Source: a virus
DNA length: 26,153 nt
Virus record (IMG/VR): IMGVR_UViG_3300013101_000072
Location: 1 to 26,153 of that record
Reading direction: 5' to 3' (one strand)
The notes below the pieces were generated by a model. It was not told the origin of the DNA and did not search any database. It saw only the letters and a list, made by a program, of their open reading frames with translations. Shown piece after piece: positions 12,672 through 20,151 of this stretch; the first letter of the stretch is position 1; the number at the start of each line of letters is the position of its first letter. The position numbers were made by a program, and so were the translations under genes.

Positions 12672-14524
12672 TGGAGATAAACGGTTTTCAAATACAAGAT
12701 TATAATATCCACAATATTCCGGAAGGTGTAAAGTATTATACTTGCCCTTTATGTAGTGCTGAAAGAAAGAATAGTAAGCAGAGGTGTATGACTGTTCATT
12801 GGGATAATGGGATGGGTAAATGTCATCATTGTGGCGAAAACGTGCAGCTTCATTCATTTAAAAAAAGAACAGAAAACAAAACATATAAAATACCGGAATG
12901 GGAAAATAATACCGCATTAAATGAAAATGTTGTTAAGTGGTTTGAGAGCAGAAAAATAAGTCAATTCATTTTAAGGCTTATGAAAATAGGTGAAGGTATA
13001 GAGCATATGCCTCACTTAACCGACTCCGGAATGATTTGGAAACAAAAGAATACCATTCAATTTCCATACTTTCGAAATGGCCATATAGTTGATATAAAAT
13101 ATCGCTCCGGAGATAAAAATTTCAAGCTCTTTAAAGAGGCTGAAAGAATGCCTTATAATTTAGATAACATTCAGGGGCGTGACATAATTTATTGTGTAGA
13201 AGGTGAACCAGATGTATTAGCAGTCATGGAGTGCGGTATTCATAACGTTTGCAGTCCTCCAAATGGATTTACAAAGAAAGGTAATGTTAATCTTGATTGG
13301 CTTAATAACGATGTAGAACATTTTATTAAGGCAGAAAAGATAATACTTGCTTTCGATAATGACGAACCAGGGGAAAACGGCAAGCGTGAATTTATACGGA
13401 GGTTTGGCGCTCATAAATGTTTTATAGTAGATTTAAAGGATTGTAAGGATTCAAACGACTATCTTATTGATTACGGAGCAGAAGAGCTTAAAAAAACATT
13501 AGAAACACACATAGAGATACCTTTAGAGAATGTAAGCACATACAACGATTGCAAAGATAAGGTTAGAGATTTCTTTTTAAATGGTATGCCTAGGGGAATA
13601 GTTACCGGAAATATGAAAAGCCTCGATAATATTTTCAGTACAAATTTAGGTCAAACTTTATTAGTTACTGGAAGACCAAGTTCTGGCAAGTCAGAGGTGG
13701 TTGATCAAATGGTAGTAGGTTATGCTTTGAAATACGGATATAAGACAGCATTTGCAAGTATAGAGAATAAGCCAAATGAGTTACATCACCAAAAATTAAT
13801 AAGAAAATTAAACGGCATTGCTCCGGAGCAAGAAAAAGATTTCAATAAACCATTTGAAGATTGCGAGAATTTCGAGAATGAACATTTTTTAATGATTGAT
13901 TTAGAAAATGGGTATGATTTAGATAGGGTTTTAATGAAAGCTGAAGAGCTAGTGTTTAGAAAAGGAGTAAGAATATTAGTTGTTGATCCGTTCAATAAAG
14001 TTAGATTAAAAGGAGAAATAGAAACAATTACAGGAAATAGAACAAATGATTATACAAATGCATATTTAACCAAGTTAGATGAATTTAGCAGAAAGTTTGA
14101 TGTATTTGTTATTTTAGTTGCTCACCCGGTAAAACTTCAAAAGGGTGATAATGGCAAAAGGGTTATTCCGGATTTCTACGATGTTAAAGGTGGTGGGGAA
14201 TTTTACGATATGTTTCATCATGGATTAGTTGTAGATCGTGACTACGACAGGAATATGACATTAGTACGGACATTAAAAGTAAAGTTTGCTCATTTAGGAG
14301 AAAATAATAAAGATTCATGGTTTAAATACAACATGAATAATGGTCGGTTAAATAATATAATCGGTGATGTTGATAGTGATACTTATGATGTTGAGTGGGA
14401 TAATAATAATTGGATAACTAAAGAAGAAGTAAAACAAATAGAATCGCCTAATAATAATGATTTAATACATGATCCAAATGCGTGGACAGAACAGCAAATA
14501 CCAGAAGAAGAAGCCCCGTTTTAA
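12671..14524 (+). CDS. DNA primase-helicase (T7 gp4 / Twinkle type)
   Basis: The 617-aa protein has every part of a fused primase-helicase. Cysteines 25, 28, 51 and 54 form the N-terminal zinc finger. The TOPRIM domain shows CVEGEPD (residues 175-181) and FDND (228-231). The RecA-type helicase has Walker A GRPSSGKS (334-341), Walker B LVVDP (436-440), and His485 in the VAHP motif. It would unwind the phage DNA 5'-3' and make primers for lagging-strand synthesis. The acidic C-terminal tail (EEEAPF) may contact polymerase or ssDNA-binding protein, as in T7. No DNA polymerase gene is in the window. Confidence 0.9.
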   Translation: MEINGFQIQDYNIHNIPEGVKYYTCPLCSAERKNSKQRCMTVHWDNGMGKCHHCGENVQLHSFKKRTENKTYKIPEWENNTALNENVVKWFESRKISQFILRLMKIGEGIEHMPHLTDSGMIWKQKNTIQFPYFRNGHIVDIKYRSGDKNFKLFKEAERMPYNLDNIQGRDIIYCVEGEPDVLAVMECGIHNVCSPPNGFTKKGNVNLDWLNNDVEHFIKAEKIILAFDNDEPGENGKREFIRRFGAHKCFIVDLKDCKDSNDYLIDYGAEELKKTLETHIEIPLENVSTYNDCKDKVRDFFLNGMPRGIVTGNMKSLDNIFSTNLGQTLLVTGRPSSGKSEVVDQMVVGYALKYGYKTAFASIENKPNELHHQKLIRKLNGIAPEQEKDFNKPFEDCENFENEHFLMIDLENGYDLDRVLMKAEELVFRKGVRILVVDPFNKVRLKGEIETITGNRTNDYTNAYLTKLDEFSRKFDVFVILVAHPVKLQKGDNGKRVIPDFYDVKGGGEFYDMFHHGLVVDRDYDRNMTLVRTLKVKFAHLGENNKDSWFKYNMNNGRLNNIIGDVDSDTYDVEWDNNNWITKEEVKQIESPNNNDLIHDPNAWTEQQIPEEEAPF

Positions 14525-14540
14525 ACAATTAGAATCATAT

Positions 14541-14876
14541 ATGCATAAGTACGCAATAGCCGTACTAGATGATTGGATAAATGAATTTCCTAATAAGTTT
14601 GGGATTGATGAAGTTTTAAACACATCCAAAGAGCGTCAATTCTGGATGGATGGATTTATCGAGTTTGTTCCCGATTTAGTAGTTTATGATAAAGATGGAA
14701 TCACATCAATGTATGAAGTTGTAAATACTCATGCTCTAGATGGTTTCAAATTACATAAAATGCAATATTTATTTTATGTTCATGGTATTGATATTCCTGT
14801 ATATGAAATAAAAGCAGACTATATTTTAAGACAAACACAATGCCCTAATACAATACTGATGATTAAAATGAATTAA
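14541..14876 (+). CDS. PD-(D/E)XK-like nuclease, tentative
   Basis: The 111-aa protein contains EFVPDLVVYDKDG (about residues 41-53), YEVVNTH (about residues 58-64) and a Lys soon after, resembling phage and CoiA-like nuclease folds with the pattern PD....EV..TH...K. The exact catalytic set cannot be confirmed by eye. An ATG at 14469 would overlap the primase-helicase by 56 nt; ATG 14541 avoids this and is preferred. Its place just after the primase-helicase suggests a role in DNA replication or repair. Confidence 0.45.
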   Translation: MHKYAIAVLDDWINEFPNKFGIDEVLNTSKERQFWMDGFIEFVPDLVVYDKDGITSMYEVVNTHALDGFKLHKMQYLFYVHGIDIPVYEIKADYILRQTQCPNTILMIKMN

Positions 14877-14887
14877 AAATTTTAGCC

Positions 14888-15007
14888 ATGATACAATTAT
14901 ACGAAATAGACTTCCCAGACGAAGTAAGTAGATTCTTTTTAGCGGTGGTAATTATTTTATTAATTGTTGCTATGGTAGTCGTGGCAAGTTTACTAAAAAA
15001 AGCGTAA
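14888..15007 (+). CDS. Tiny membrane protein, 39 aa
   Basis: A polar N-terminus (residues 1-14) precedes one long hydrophobic segment (FFLAVVIILLIVAMVVVASL) and a basic tail. The stop is directly followed by the next ATG. Function unknown. Confidence 0.45.
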   Translation: MIQLYEIDFPDEVSRFFLAVVIILLIVAMVVVASLLKKA

Positions 15008-15295
15008 ATGAACGATACTAAACTAAACGAGCTATTCAAAGAGTTTAGAAAGAAGTACCCTAAGATGGATTATTTCACTCAGGAAGAAATATTTCAATAT
15101 ATGAGAATGGCTTTCCATGTTGGGTATGATATAAAGTTATTTAAAAATGGATTAAAAGGAGTTATTAGAAGTGATGGGGTCGAATACGAAAGTTTAACAG
15201 AGGCTCAAAATAAAAGCAAAACAGGTAGGTCTAACATAATTAGATCAATAAAAACAGGATGGAAAGCAGGCGGTTATAATTGGAAATATAAATAA
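15008..15295 (+). CDS. NUMOD1-like domain protein, 95 aa
   Basis: The C-terminal 45 residues (SDGVEYESLTEAQNKSKTGR, later GWKAGGYNWKY) match the NUMOD1/IENR1 pattern (dG..f.Si.EA...., GGf.WkY), a DNA-binding helix-turn-helix found in homing endonucleases. No HNH or GIY-YIG catalytic domain is present, so it is either a DNA-binding protein or a reduced mobile endonuclease. The first 50 residues form an unrelated charged helical region. Confidence 0.6.
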   Translation: MNDTKLNELFKEFRKKYPKMDYFTQEEIFQYMRMAFHVGYDIKLFKNGLKGVIRSDGVEYESLTEAQNKSKTGRSNIIRSIKTGWKAGGYNWKYK

Positions 15296-15307
15296 ATACT
15301 AAACACT

Positions 15308-15556
15308 ATGGAAAAGCAAAGAAACACTATTTTAAAATTATTACAATCTGGTAATGTTATGTCAAAACTACAATTTATAAATGGTCATCACATTTTAAAT
15401 CCAGGAGCTAGGATTGAGGAGTTAAGGAATAGATTTGAATACCCAATAGAAAAGATAATGGTAAAGAATAAATATTCAAAGCGAAAATTTGCTGTTTACT
15501 TTATTAGACCCCGCGTAAAGGATATTGATTTAATCCTAAGAAGTTACAATAACTGA
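15308..15556 (+). CDS. Winged-helix-like small protein, 82 aa
   Basis: The start (KQRNTILKLLQSGNVMSKLQ) and PGARIEELRNRF (about residues 38-49) match small phage helix-turn-helix proteins with the pattern iL.lLq.g..lt ... R..eLR..G.pI. The TGA stop is shared with operator copy 6. A regulatory role is plausible. Confidence 0.6.
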   Translation: MEKQRNTILKLLQSGNVMSKLQFINGHHILNPGARIEELRNRFEYPIEKIMVKNKYSKRKFAVYFIRPRVKDIDLILRSYNN

Positions 15557-15595
15557 CTTTTATCATATTTAAAACTAAACTATTAATATAAATTG
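15553..15595 (+). promoter_or_regulatory. Palindromic operator plus -7 element, copy 6
   Basis: CTGACTTTTATCAT (15553-15566), exactly 22 nt, then TAAATTG (15589-15595). It contains the stop codon of the gene upstream and drives the IbrA/nuclease/IbrB-like block. It rules out a TTG start at 15593 for the next gene, since that codon is part of the -7 element. Confidence 0.65.
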
Positions 15596-15613
15596 CAAAG
15601 AAAAGTAAATGAT

Positions 15614-16039
15614 ATGGAGCAAATATTTATCCCTTATTGGGAGTGGGAGGATTGGAAAAATGGAATGTATAAAAGTACTCCTAAAGAAGAAGAGAAAAAA
15701 GATATAAAAAAAGCTAAAATATTTATGAGCCAAACAGATTTATTTGGTAAAAACATGAAACTAGTCATATCAGAATGGGGAAACACAATGTTAAATTCAT
15801 TGACTAATTCAGATATAAACAAAGAAGCTTTTGTTGGACAATGTGCATGTTGTTATGCAATAGGTGTAACTGAATCAATAACAAAAAAGGCATGGCATTC
15901 ATTAGATTTAGAAAAACAAATAAAGGCGAATAAAATAGCCCGTTATTATATTAATGAATATGTTTCTAATTATGAAAGAAAAAATAGAAAAATACATAAA
16001 GACATGGGAAGACAGATGTTATTCGACTGGGATTCCTGA
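15614..16039 (+). CDS. Hypothetical protein at the head of the IbrA/IbrB-like block, 141 aa
   Basis: It begins MEQIFIPYWEWEDWKNGMY and has a central domain with GQCACCYAIG (about residues 75-84) in which three cysteines cluster, possibly a metal site. The C-terminal third is a charged helix. I do not know the family. As the first gene after operator copy 6, and overlapping the next gene by 68 nt, it probably works with the IbrA/IbrB-like proteins downstream. Confidence 0.55.
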   Translation: MEQIFIPYWEWEDWKNGMYKSTPKEEEKKDIKKAKIFMSQTDLFGKNMKLVISEWGNTMLNSLTNSDINKEAFVGQCACCYAIGVTESITKKAWHSLDLEKQIKANKIARYYINEYVSNYERKNRKIHKDMGRQMLFDWDS

Positions 16040-16223
16040 TGAAGCACCTCAAGAAATAACTCATAAAGTATCGGATTACAAAAAAATATGTATAGCGATA
16101 TTGAAAAACGATAAAGCATTAAAAACATTAGGCTTTGAGCCTAAAAAAACACTAATATATAGTGAGTTCAAAAGAATAGAAATAGAAGATAGGAATAAAG
16201 TAAAACAATTAAAAATATTCTAA
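15972..16223 (+). CDS. Small protein sharing the C-terminal motif of the IbrA-like protein, 83 aa
   Basis: Residues about 36-57 (SDYKKICIAILKNDKALKTL) closely match the C-terminal region of the IbrA-like protein next to it (PSYKRMCITILKNDFTCKYM, about residues 397-416). The first 30 residues (EKYIKTWEDRCYSTGIPDE) are a separate module. It may be a stand-alone copy of the C-terminal domain, helping the IbrA-like enzyme. ATG 15954 would add six residues and overlap the upstream gene further; 15972 fits the domain start. Its stop overlaps the next ATG. Confidence 0.6.
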   Translation: MKEKIEKYIKTWEDRCYSTGIPDEAPQEITHKVSDYKKICIAILKNDKALKTLGFEPKKTLIYSEFKRIEIEDRNKVKQLKIF

Positions 16224-17542
16224 TGAAAATATACAACCCAGAAATAAACGTTTATGAAGCTTTTAATAGTAGAGTAAAAGACATCTTTGATAACTTTGAT
16301 AATATATGCATTAATTTCTCTGGCGGTAAAGATAGCGGTGTATTACTTAATTGTATTGTAAAATATATGAGAGAAAATAATATAACAAAAAAAATCAGCG
16401 TGTTTCATTTTGATTATGAAGGTCAGTATGAATACACACAAGAATATCTAGAGAGAGAAATGACTAGTAATTTAGATTTGTTTGATGTATATTGGGTATG
16501 TATACCGTGTAAAGCTTTGTGTGGGGTTTCAATGCATCAAAGTTACTGGACTCCTTGGCATCCAGATCAAGAAGATATTTGGGTGCGAAAAATGCCTAAA
16601 TATGATTCTGTTATCAATATAGATAATCATGAATTTGATTTTTATAAATTTGAAATGCAGGATACTGATTTTGGATACGAATTTTATAAATGGTTGCATA
16701 AAAAGAAGAAAGCAGAAAAAAGCATATATTTATTAGGACTTAGATCAGATGAAAGTCTTAATAGGTATAGAGCCTCGGTAAATAATAAGAAGCAAATGTT
16801 TAACGGATGGAATTGGTCTACTAAATTATTTGATAATATTTATTGGGCATACCCTTTATATGATTGGACTGTTGAGGATATATGGGTAGCCAATGCAAAA
16901 TTCGAGTTTGATTACAATAAACTTTACGACTTGTATTATAAAGCAGGCTTAAGCATAGCACAAATGAGAGTTGCTAGTGCTTTCTTGGATGAGGGAGTAG
17001 GTGGATTAAAGTTGCATAAAGCTATCGAGCCAAATATATGGAGTAGATTAATAGGTCGAGTTAACGGGGCGAATTTTGCATCTATTTACGGAGGGACTAA
17101 GGCAATGGGGTTTAGAAAAATAACAATTCCCAAAGGCCATACATGGAAGTCGTATTGCGACTTTTTACTAAGCACTTTACCTAAAGAGACATCTGAGTTA
17201 TATAAAAAAAAATTTGAAAATTCATTTAAAGTCTGGATGGGAAAAGGAGGAGCATTAGAGATTCATATCGTAGATGAATTAAAGGAAAAAGGTTATAATA
17301 TAGAGATTTTAGGCACACCAGTTAAAAACGTGCAATACAACTCAGAGAGAATACTAGTCCGTTTTAATGAATATCCTGACGATATGAAGGTTTCAGATTT
17401 TAAAAATTTACCATCATATAAAAGAATGTGTATAACTATACTGAAAAATGATTTCACATGTAAATATATGGGGTACGCTCAAACAAAATATGAAAAGGAA
17501 ATAAGAAATGAAGCTGAAAACAAGTATAAAAACATAACTTAA
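16223..17542 (+). CDS. IbrA-like PAPS-reductase-family protein
   Basis: The 439-aa protein has the PP-loop SGGKDS (residues 33-38) of the PAPS reductase/ATP-pyrophosphatase family, a CIPCKALCG cysteine region, GLRSDESLNRYR and YPLYDWTVEDIW, and the C-terminal PSYKRMCITILKNDFTCKYM segment (DUF3440-like) seen in IbrA. PP-loop enzymes adenylate a substrate, often to add sulfur; DndC is a relative. The true reaction here is unknown. With the IbrB-like gene and a nuclease close downstream it probably forms a functional set. Start overlaps the upstream stop by one base. Confidence 0.75.
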   Translation: MKIYNPEINVYEAFNSRVKDIFDNFDNICINFSGGKDSGVLLNCIVKYMRENNITKKISVFHFDYEGQYEYTQEYLEREMTSNLDLFDVYWVCIPCKALCGVSMHQSYWTPWHPDQEDIWVRKMPKYDSVINIDNHEFDFYKFEMQDTDFGYEFYKWLHKKKKAEKSIYLLGLRSDESLNRYRASVNNKKQMFNGWNWSTKLFDNIYWAYPLYDWTVEDIWVANAKFEFDYNKLYDLYYKAGLSIAQMRVASAFLDEGVGGLKLHKAIEPNIWSRLIGRVNGANFASIYGGTKAMGFRKITIPKGHTWKSYCDFLLSTLPKETSELYKKKFENSFKVWMGKGGALEIHIVDELKEKGYNIEILGTPVKNVQYNSERILVRFNEYPDDMKVSDFKNLPSYKRMCITILKNDFTCKYMGYAQTKYEKEIRNEAENKYKNIT

Positions 17543-17552
17543 AATTAATAAA

Positions 17553-18092
17553 ATGAAAAAACCTAGCGTAACTGAATTAATAAAATTATTAGATAAGCCA
17601 GCTTTATTAAGTTGGGCTAATAAACAGGGGTTAATAGGTGTTGATATAACTAAAAAAAGAAAGGAATGGTTGAATTACGGCACTTCATTACATAATCAAA
17701 TTTATGAATACATTACAACTGGCACCCCATTAATAAAGGAGTCAGATATGAATAATTATAATTTTTTTTTTAAAGACAAAGAAATACTATCTGTTGAATG
17801 CAAAGTTGAGAATGAATATTTCACAGGTACATATGATTTAATCTACAAAAAAAACAATAAAATATATTTATCTGATTATAAAAGCAATGCGAAAAATATA
17901 TATTTTGAGAATAAACTGCAATTAGTGGCATATTCAATGTGTGTTGATTGTGACGCATTATCTATAATTTCAATTCCTGATTTTAAAGAAATGCCATTTA
18001 ATATATCAGATAAAGAACCATATATTGAAATATTAAAATCATTAAGTATAATTTATAAACAAAAACAATTAATCAATGGAAACAAATTTTAA
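17553..18092 (+). CDS. Cas4/RecB-like PD-(D/E)XK nuclease
   Basis: The 179-aa protein carries the RecB-family set: GTSLHNQIYEYI (His47), an acidic strand before GTYDLIY (Asp95), LSDYKS (Asp108 and Lys110) and the QLVAYSM helix (Gln123 to Tyr127). Only the C-terminal cysteine Fe-S set of Cas4 is absent; a single-subunit exonuclease is likely. It could supply single strands for the Rad52-like annealase or act on modified DNA with the IbrA/IbrB-like pair. It overlaps the next gene by 17 nt. Confidence 0.7.
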   Translation: MKKPSVTELIKLLDKPALLSWANKQGLIGVDITKKRKEWLNYGTSLHNQIYEYITTGTPLIKESDMNNYNFFFKDKEILSVECKVENEYFTGTYDLIYKKNNKIYLSDYKSNAKNIYFENKLQLVAYSMCVDCDALSIISIPDFKEMPFNISDKEPYIEILKSLSIIYKQKQLINGNKF

Positions 18093-18624
18093 AAGCCCCG
18101 TCTATAAAGTTTTAGCTGTCCAAATAGAGAAGATACAAGCAAATAGCTACAATCCTAATAGTGTCGCTCCTCCAGAAATGAAGCTTTTGTATAAATCAAT
18201 ATTAGAAGATGGATACACTATGCCAATAGTGTGTTATTACCTTGAAGATGTCGACATGTATGAAATAGTAGACGGTTATCACCGATATACAACAATGCTA
18301 AACCATAAAGATATATTTGATCGAGAAAAAGGTTATTTACCAGTATCAATAATAGATAAACCCATTTCTGATAGAATGGCTTCAACCATAAGACATAATC
18401 GCGCAAGAGGCTCTCACGGAATAGATTTAATGACAAATATAGTAGCTGAATTATCAGGATCAGGTATGAGCGATAATTGGATAATGAGGCACATAGGCAT
18501 GGATAAAGATGAATTATTAAGATTGAAACAATTATCAGGACTTCAAGAATTATTTAAAGATAGCGAGTTCTCTGATAGTTGGATACCTAAAAATGAAATA
18601 CAAAATGGAACAATTAATAAATAG
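18076..18624 (+). CDS. IbrB-like ParB-fold protein
   Basis: This 182-aa protein has the pattern of IbrB-type ParB N-terminal domains: ANSYNPNSVAPPEM (about residues 22-35), EDGYTMPIV, VDGYHR (65-70), DRMASTIRHNRARGSHGI (99-116) and GMDKDELLRLKQLSG. In ParB-like proteins the DG-x-HR and RHNRARG motifs bind nucleotide. IbrA and IbrB usually occur together, and their function is not well established. The gene is closely linked with the IbrA-like gene and a nuclease, so a DNA-related role is a reasonable hypothesis. Confidence 0.75.
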   Translation: METNFKSPVYKVLAVQIEKIQANSYNPNSVAPPEMKLLYKSILEDGYTMPIVCYYLEDVDMYEIVDGYHRYTTMLNHKDIFDREKGYLPVSIIDKPISDRMASTIRHNRARGSHGIDLMTNIVAELSGSGMSDNWIMRHIGMDKDELLRLKQLSGLQELFKDSEFSDSWIPKNEIQNGTINK

Positions 18625-18790
18625 AAGCTACTATGCTTTAAGAAAGCTAGGAAAGATAAACGATAAAACAAATATGGCCGACTTTATTCTAAAAGAAGGT
18701 GAAGAATTAAAAGAAATAGAACATGCTTATTTTAAAGAAGGTGAAGAACAAACTAAAAACGAGACAAGCTGGCATTCTATTAAATTTTAA
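18605..18790 (+). pseudogene. Truncated MazG-like protein, 61 aa
   Basis: The protein (MEQLINRSYYALRKLGKIND, then FILKEGEELKEIEHAY) resembles the first two helices of MazG-type nucleotide pyrophosphohydrolases, with the EE-x2-E cluster. The second half of such enzymes, which holds the D of the metal site, is missing and the sequence ends in an unrelated tail. ATG 18593 is an alternative start. Sequence downstream in another frame resembles a NUMOD1 module, consistent with a remnant after an insertion or deletion. Confidence 0.4.
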
Positions 18791-18866
18791 TTCTTATACC
18801 GGAATAGGTTCGTGCTGCAATAATAAAAGGGAAAGAGCCTATGGCTTCACTTGGAAGTGGAAATAA
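18723..18866 (+). CDS. Small NUMOD1-like fragment, 47 aa
   Basis: The frame ends in GIGSCCNNKRERAYGFTWKW, which resembles the C-terminal end of NUMOD1 domains (I..cCngkrk.a.Gf.Wky). It overlaps the MazG-like gene by 68 nt in another frame. It may be the tail of a lost homing endonuclease or a chance match; translation is doubtful. Confidence 0.3.
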   Translation: MLILKKVKNKLKTRQAGILLNFNSYTGIGSCCNNKRERAYGFTWKWK

Positions 18867-18876
18867 TTACTTATAT

Positions 18877-18920
18877 ATGATTTAAATCATGGTTATTAAA
18901 AATAATTAGTAATAATTTAG
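18877..18920 (+). promoter_or_regulatory. Palindromic operator plus -7 element, copy 7
   Basis: ATGATTTAAATCAT (18877-18890) is a perfect palindrome, followed after exactly 22 nt by TAATTTAG (18913-18920). It starts the small-gene block from 18931. Confidence 0.65.
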
Positions 18921-18930
18921 CCAAAGTATT

Positions 18931-19032
18931 ATGAAACATTATAAAACACTTACAAGTAAGGAAGCACTAACGGGAATATTAATCTCGTTCATAGTTATGT
19001 TTATAGTTCTTAGTATTAACTTATACTTTTAA
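18931..19032 (+). CDS. Tiny membrane protein, 33 aa
   Basis: A basic N-terminus (MKHYKTLTSKEA) and one hydrophobic helix (GILISFIVMFIVLSINLYF). First gene after operator copy 7; the next ATG follows the stop by one base. Function unknown. Confidence 0.45.
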   Translation: MKHYKTLTSKEALTGILISFIVMFIVLSINLYF

Positions 19033-19033
19033 T

Positions 19034-19189
19034 ATGATACTTTACACTATTTTACCAATAATCGGTTCAGCATTAGTTTCGGCAATAGGATTATCAGCAG
19101 TAGGTAATTATCTAAATTCGAAACAAGAGCAAATTTTTGAGGATGAATACAAAAGTAGATTAACCAATTTAGACAATCATAAAACATGA
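19034..19189 (+). CDS. Small membrane protein, 51 aa
   Basis: An N-terminal hydrophobic segment with Gly/Ser/Ala packing (residues 2-25) is followed by a charged C-terminal helix (KQEQIFEDEYKSRL). It overlaps the next gene by 4 nt. Function unknown. Confidence 0.45.
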   Translation: MILYTILPIIGSALVSAIGLSAVGNYLNSKQEQIFEDEYKSRLTNLDNHKT

Positions 19190-19266
19190 GAAACGAAGAA
19201 ATAGAAATAGTAGAAGTAAACGACTTAACTTATACATCAGATGAAGGTAACTTAGCCTTTATGTAA
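19186..19266 (+). CDS. Acidic miniprotein, 26 aa
   Basis: MRNEEIEIVEVNDLTYTSDE plus a short tail; strongly acidic. The ATGA overlap with the previous gene supports translation, but it could be chance because of its size. Confidence 0.3.
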   Translation: MRNEEIEIVEVNDLTYTSDEGNLAFM

Positions 19267-19277
19267 AAACTATAATC

Positions 19278-19439
19278 ATGAATAAAATAATAACAAGCTA
19301 CGACTATCCACCAATACCAAACAGAAATTATGATTGGTCAGCGATTAGAGAAGATTATGATGAAGGTGATTTAATAGGTAATGGGAAGACAGAGCAAGAT
19401 GCTATTAATGATCTAAAAGTTAAAGAGAGCGAAGTATAA
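19278..19439 (+). CDS. Small phage protein, 53 aa
   Basis: The sequence YDYPPIPNRNYDWSAIREDY then GDLIGNGKTEQDAINDL resembles a small family seen in phages and mobile elements with pattern PPIP.R..DW.A ... iG.G.Te.eAi.dL. No biochemical function is known to me. Soluble, acidic. Confidence 0.55.
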   Translation: MNKIITSYDYPPIPNRNYDWSAIREDYDEGDLIGNGKTEQDAINDLKVKESEV

Positions 19440-19455
19440 CATAAAAACTAAAACC

Positions 19456-19776
19456 ATGAAACGACTAACCGAAACACAGCAGATTAATTTAAGAATAGCA
19501 ATAGCAGTAGTATTTATTATAGGGCTGTGCATATTATTTAATTCTTGTAGTGTGGCTAAACCAACAGAGCAAAGACCAGACTTCGAAATAGAATGGGATG
19601 GAGCTACTATTGTTGCACCTGATGAAGACTTACTAACTCCAAACTTCAACGATTATAAAGTATTAAGTTACGATTATCCCTACGTAGAGGTATTATTACC
19701 AGATTCTACTATAAAGTATTTGTATTATCCTACTACAGAAATTAAAGGGAAAGGTTATTTAATAGCAGATAGATAG
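19456..19776 (+). CDS. Probable membrane-anchored or lipoprotein, 106 aa
   Basis: The basic start MKRLTETQQINLR precedes a hydrophobic segment (residues 14-30, IAIAVVFIIGLCILF) and NSC, so it may be a lipoprotein with a weak lipobox or a signal-anchored protein. The rest is acidic and strand-rich. Upstream gap of 16 nt; no known family. Confidence 0.5.
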   Translation: MKRLTETQQINLRIAIAVVFIIGLCILFNSCSVAKPTEQRPDFEIEWDGATIVAPDEDLLTPNFNDYKVLSYDYPYVEVLLPDSTIKYLYYPTTEIKGKGYLIADR

Positions 19777-19906
19777 AAATATTAACCAATAACTAAATAT
19801 ATGTAATAACCATTTAACGATTCGTATAAAAATAACTAACTTATTCTCGAAATAAATAGTTTTTTTGCTGCAAAATATACGGGTCGTTTATTAAAACTTA
19901 ACCACA

Positions 19907-19993
19907 ATGGAACTACTACTATTAATACTGCCAATCTGTTTTATAATATTTATGGTAATAGTATTAAAAGCACCTGAAACTAAAAATATATAA
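19907..19993 (+). CDS. Tiny membrane protein, 28 aa
   Basis: A nearly continuous hydrophobic helix (ELLLLILPICFIIFMVIVL) with a short polar tail. It follows a 130-nt gap holding a T-rich stretch at 19857-19867 that could be promoter-like, but no clear TTG box is seen. The following gene starts one base after its stop. Confidence 0.35.
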   Translation: MELLLLILPICFIIFMVIVLKAPETKNI

Positions 19994-19994
19994 T

Positions 19995-20102
19995 ATGCCT
20001 TGGTACTGCTACATACTAATAATGATATTCTTATACTGGTGTTATAACTTTGTATTCGGAGATGGAATAGGTAAGCAAAAAGGCGGTAAGAATAGCTTAT
20101 AA
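19995..20102 (+). CDS. Tiny membrane protein, 35 aa
   Basis: The first 22 residues (PWYCYILIMIFLYWCYNFVF) are hydrophobic and aromatic, followed by a Gly/Lys-rich tail (GDGIGKQKGG). Coupled to the preceding gene; function unknown. Confidence 0.4.
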   Translation: MPWYCYILIMIFLYWCYNFVFGDGIGKQKGGKNSL

Positions 20103-20119
20103 TTTTCATAACTAATTAA

Positions 20120-20133
20120 TATTTTGTAAATTG
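20120..20133 (+). promoter_or_regulatory. Possible Bacteroidota -7 element
   Basis: TATTTTG (20120-20126) directly followed by TAAATTG (20127-20133), both variants of the -7 motif, upstream of the gene at 20152. There is no palindromic operator at the family spacing. Confidence 0.35.
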
Positions 20134-20151
20134 CAGTGATGATTATAACTA

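Noticed and set aside
12361-12857. Minus-strand frames of 86 and 102 aa
   Set aside because: They are opposite the replication-organizer and primase-helicase genes and show no domain.
14469-14540. Earlier start of the PD-(D/E)XK-like gene
   Set aside because: It would overlap the primase-helicase by 56 nt and add a basic low-complexity extension; ATG 14541 is more natural.
15593-15613. TTG start upstream of the gene at 15614
   Set aside because: The codon is part of the -7 element TAAATTG, before the transcription start.
16223-17542. DndC of a phosphorothioate system
   Set aside because: The C-terminal LKND segment and the IbrB-like partner fit IbrA better, and no DndA, DndD, DndE or SspB is seen.
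19891-20109. 72-aa minus-strand frame
   Set aside because: It lies opposite two coupled + strand membrane miniproteins and has no supporting signal.
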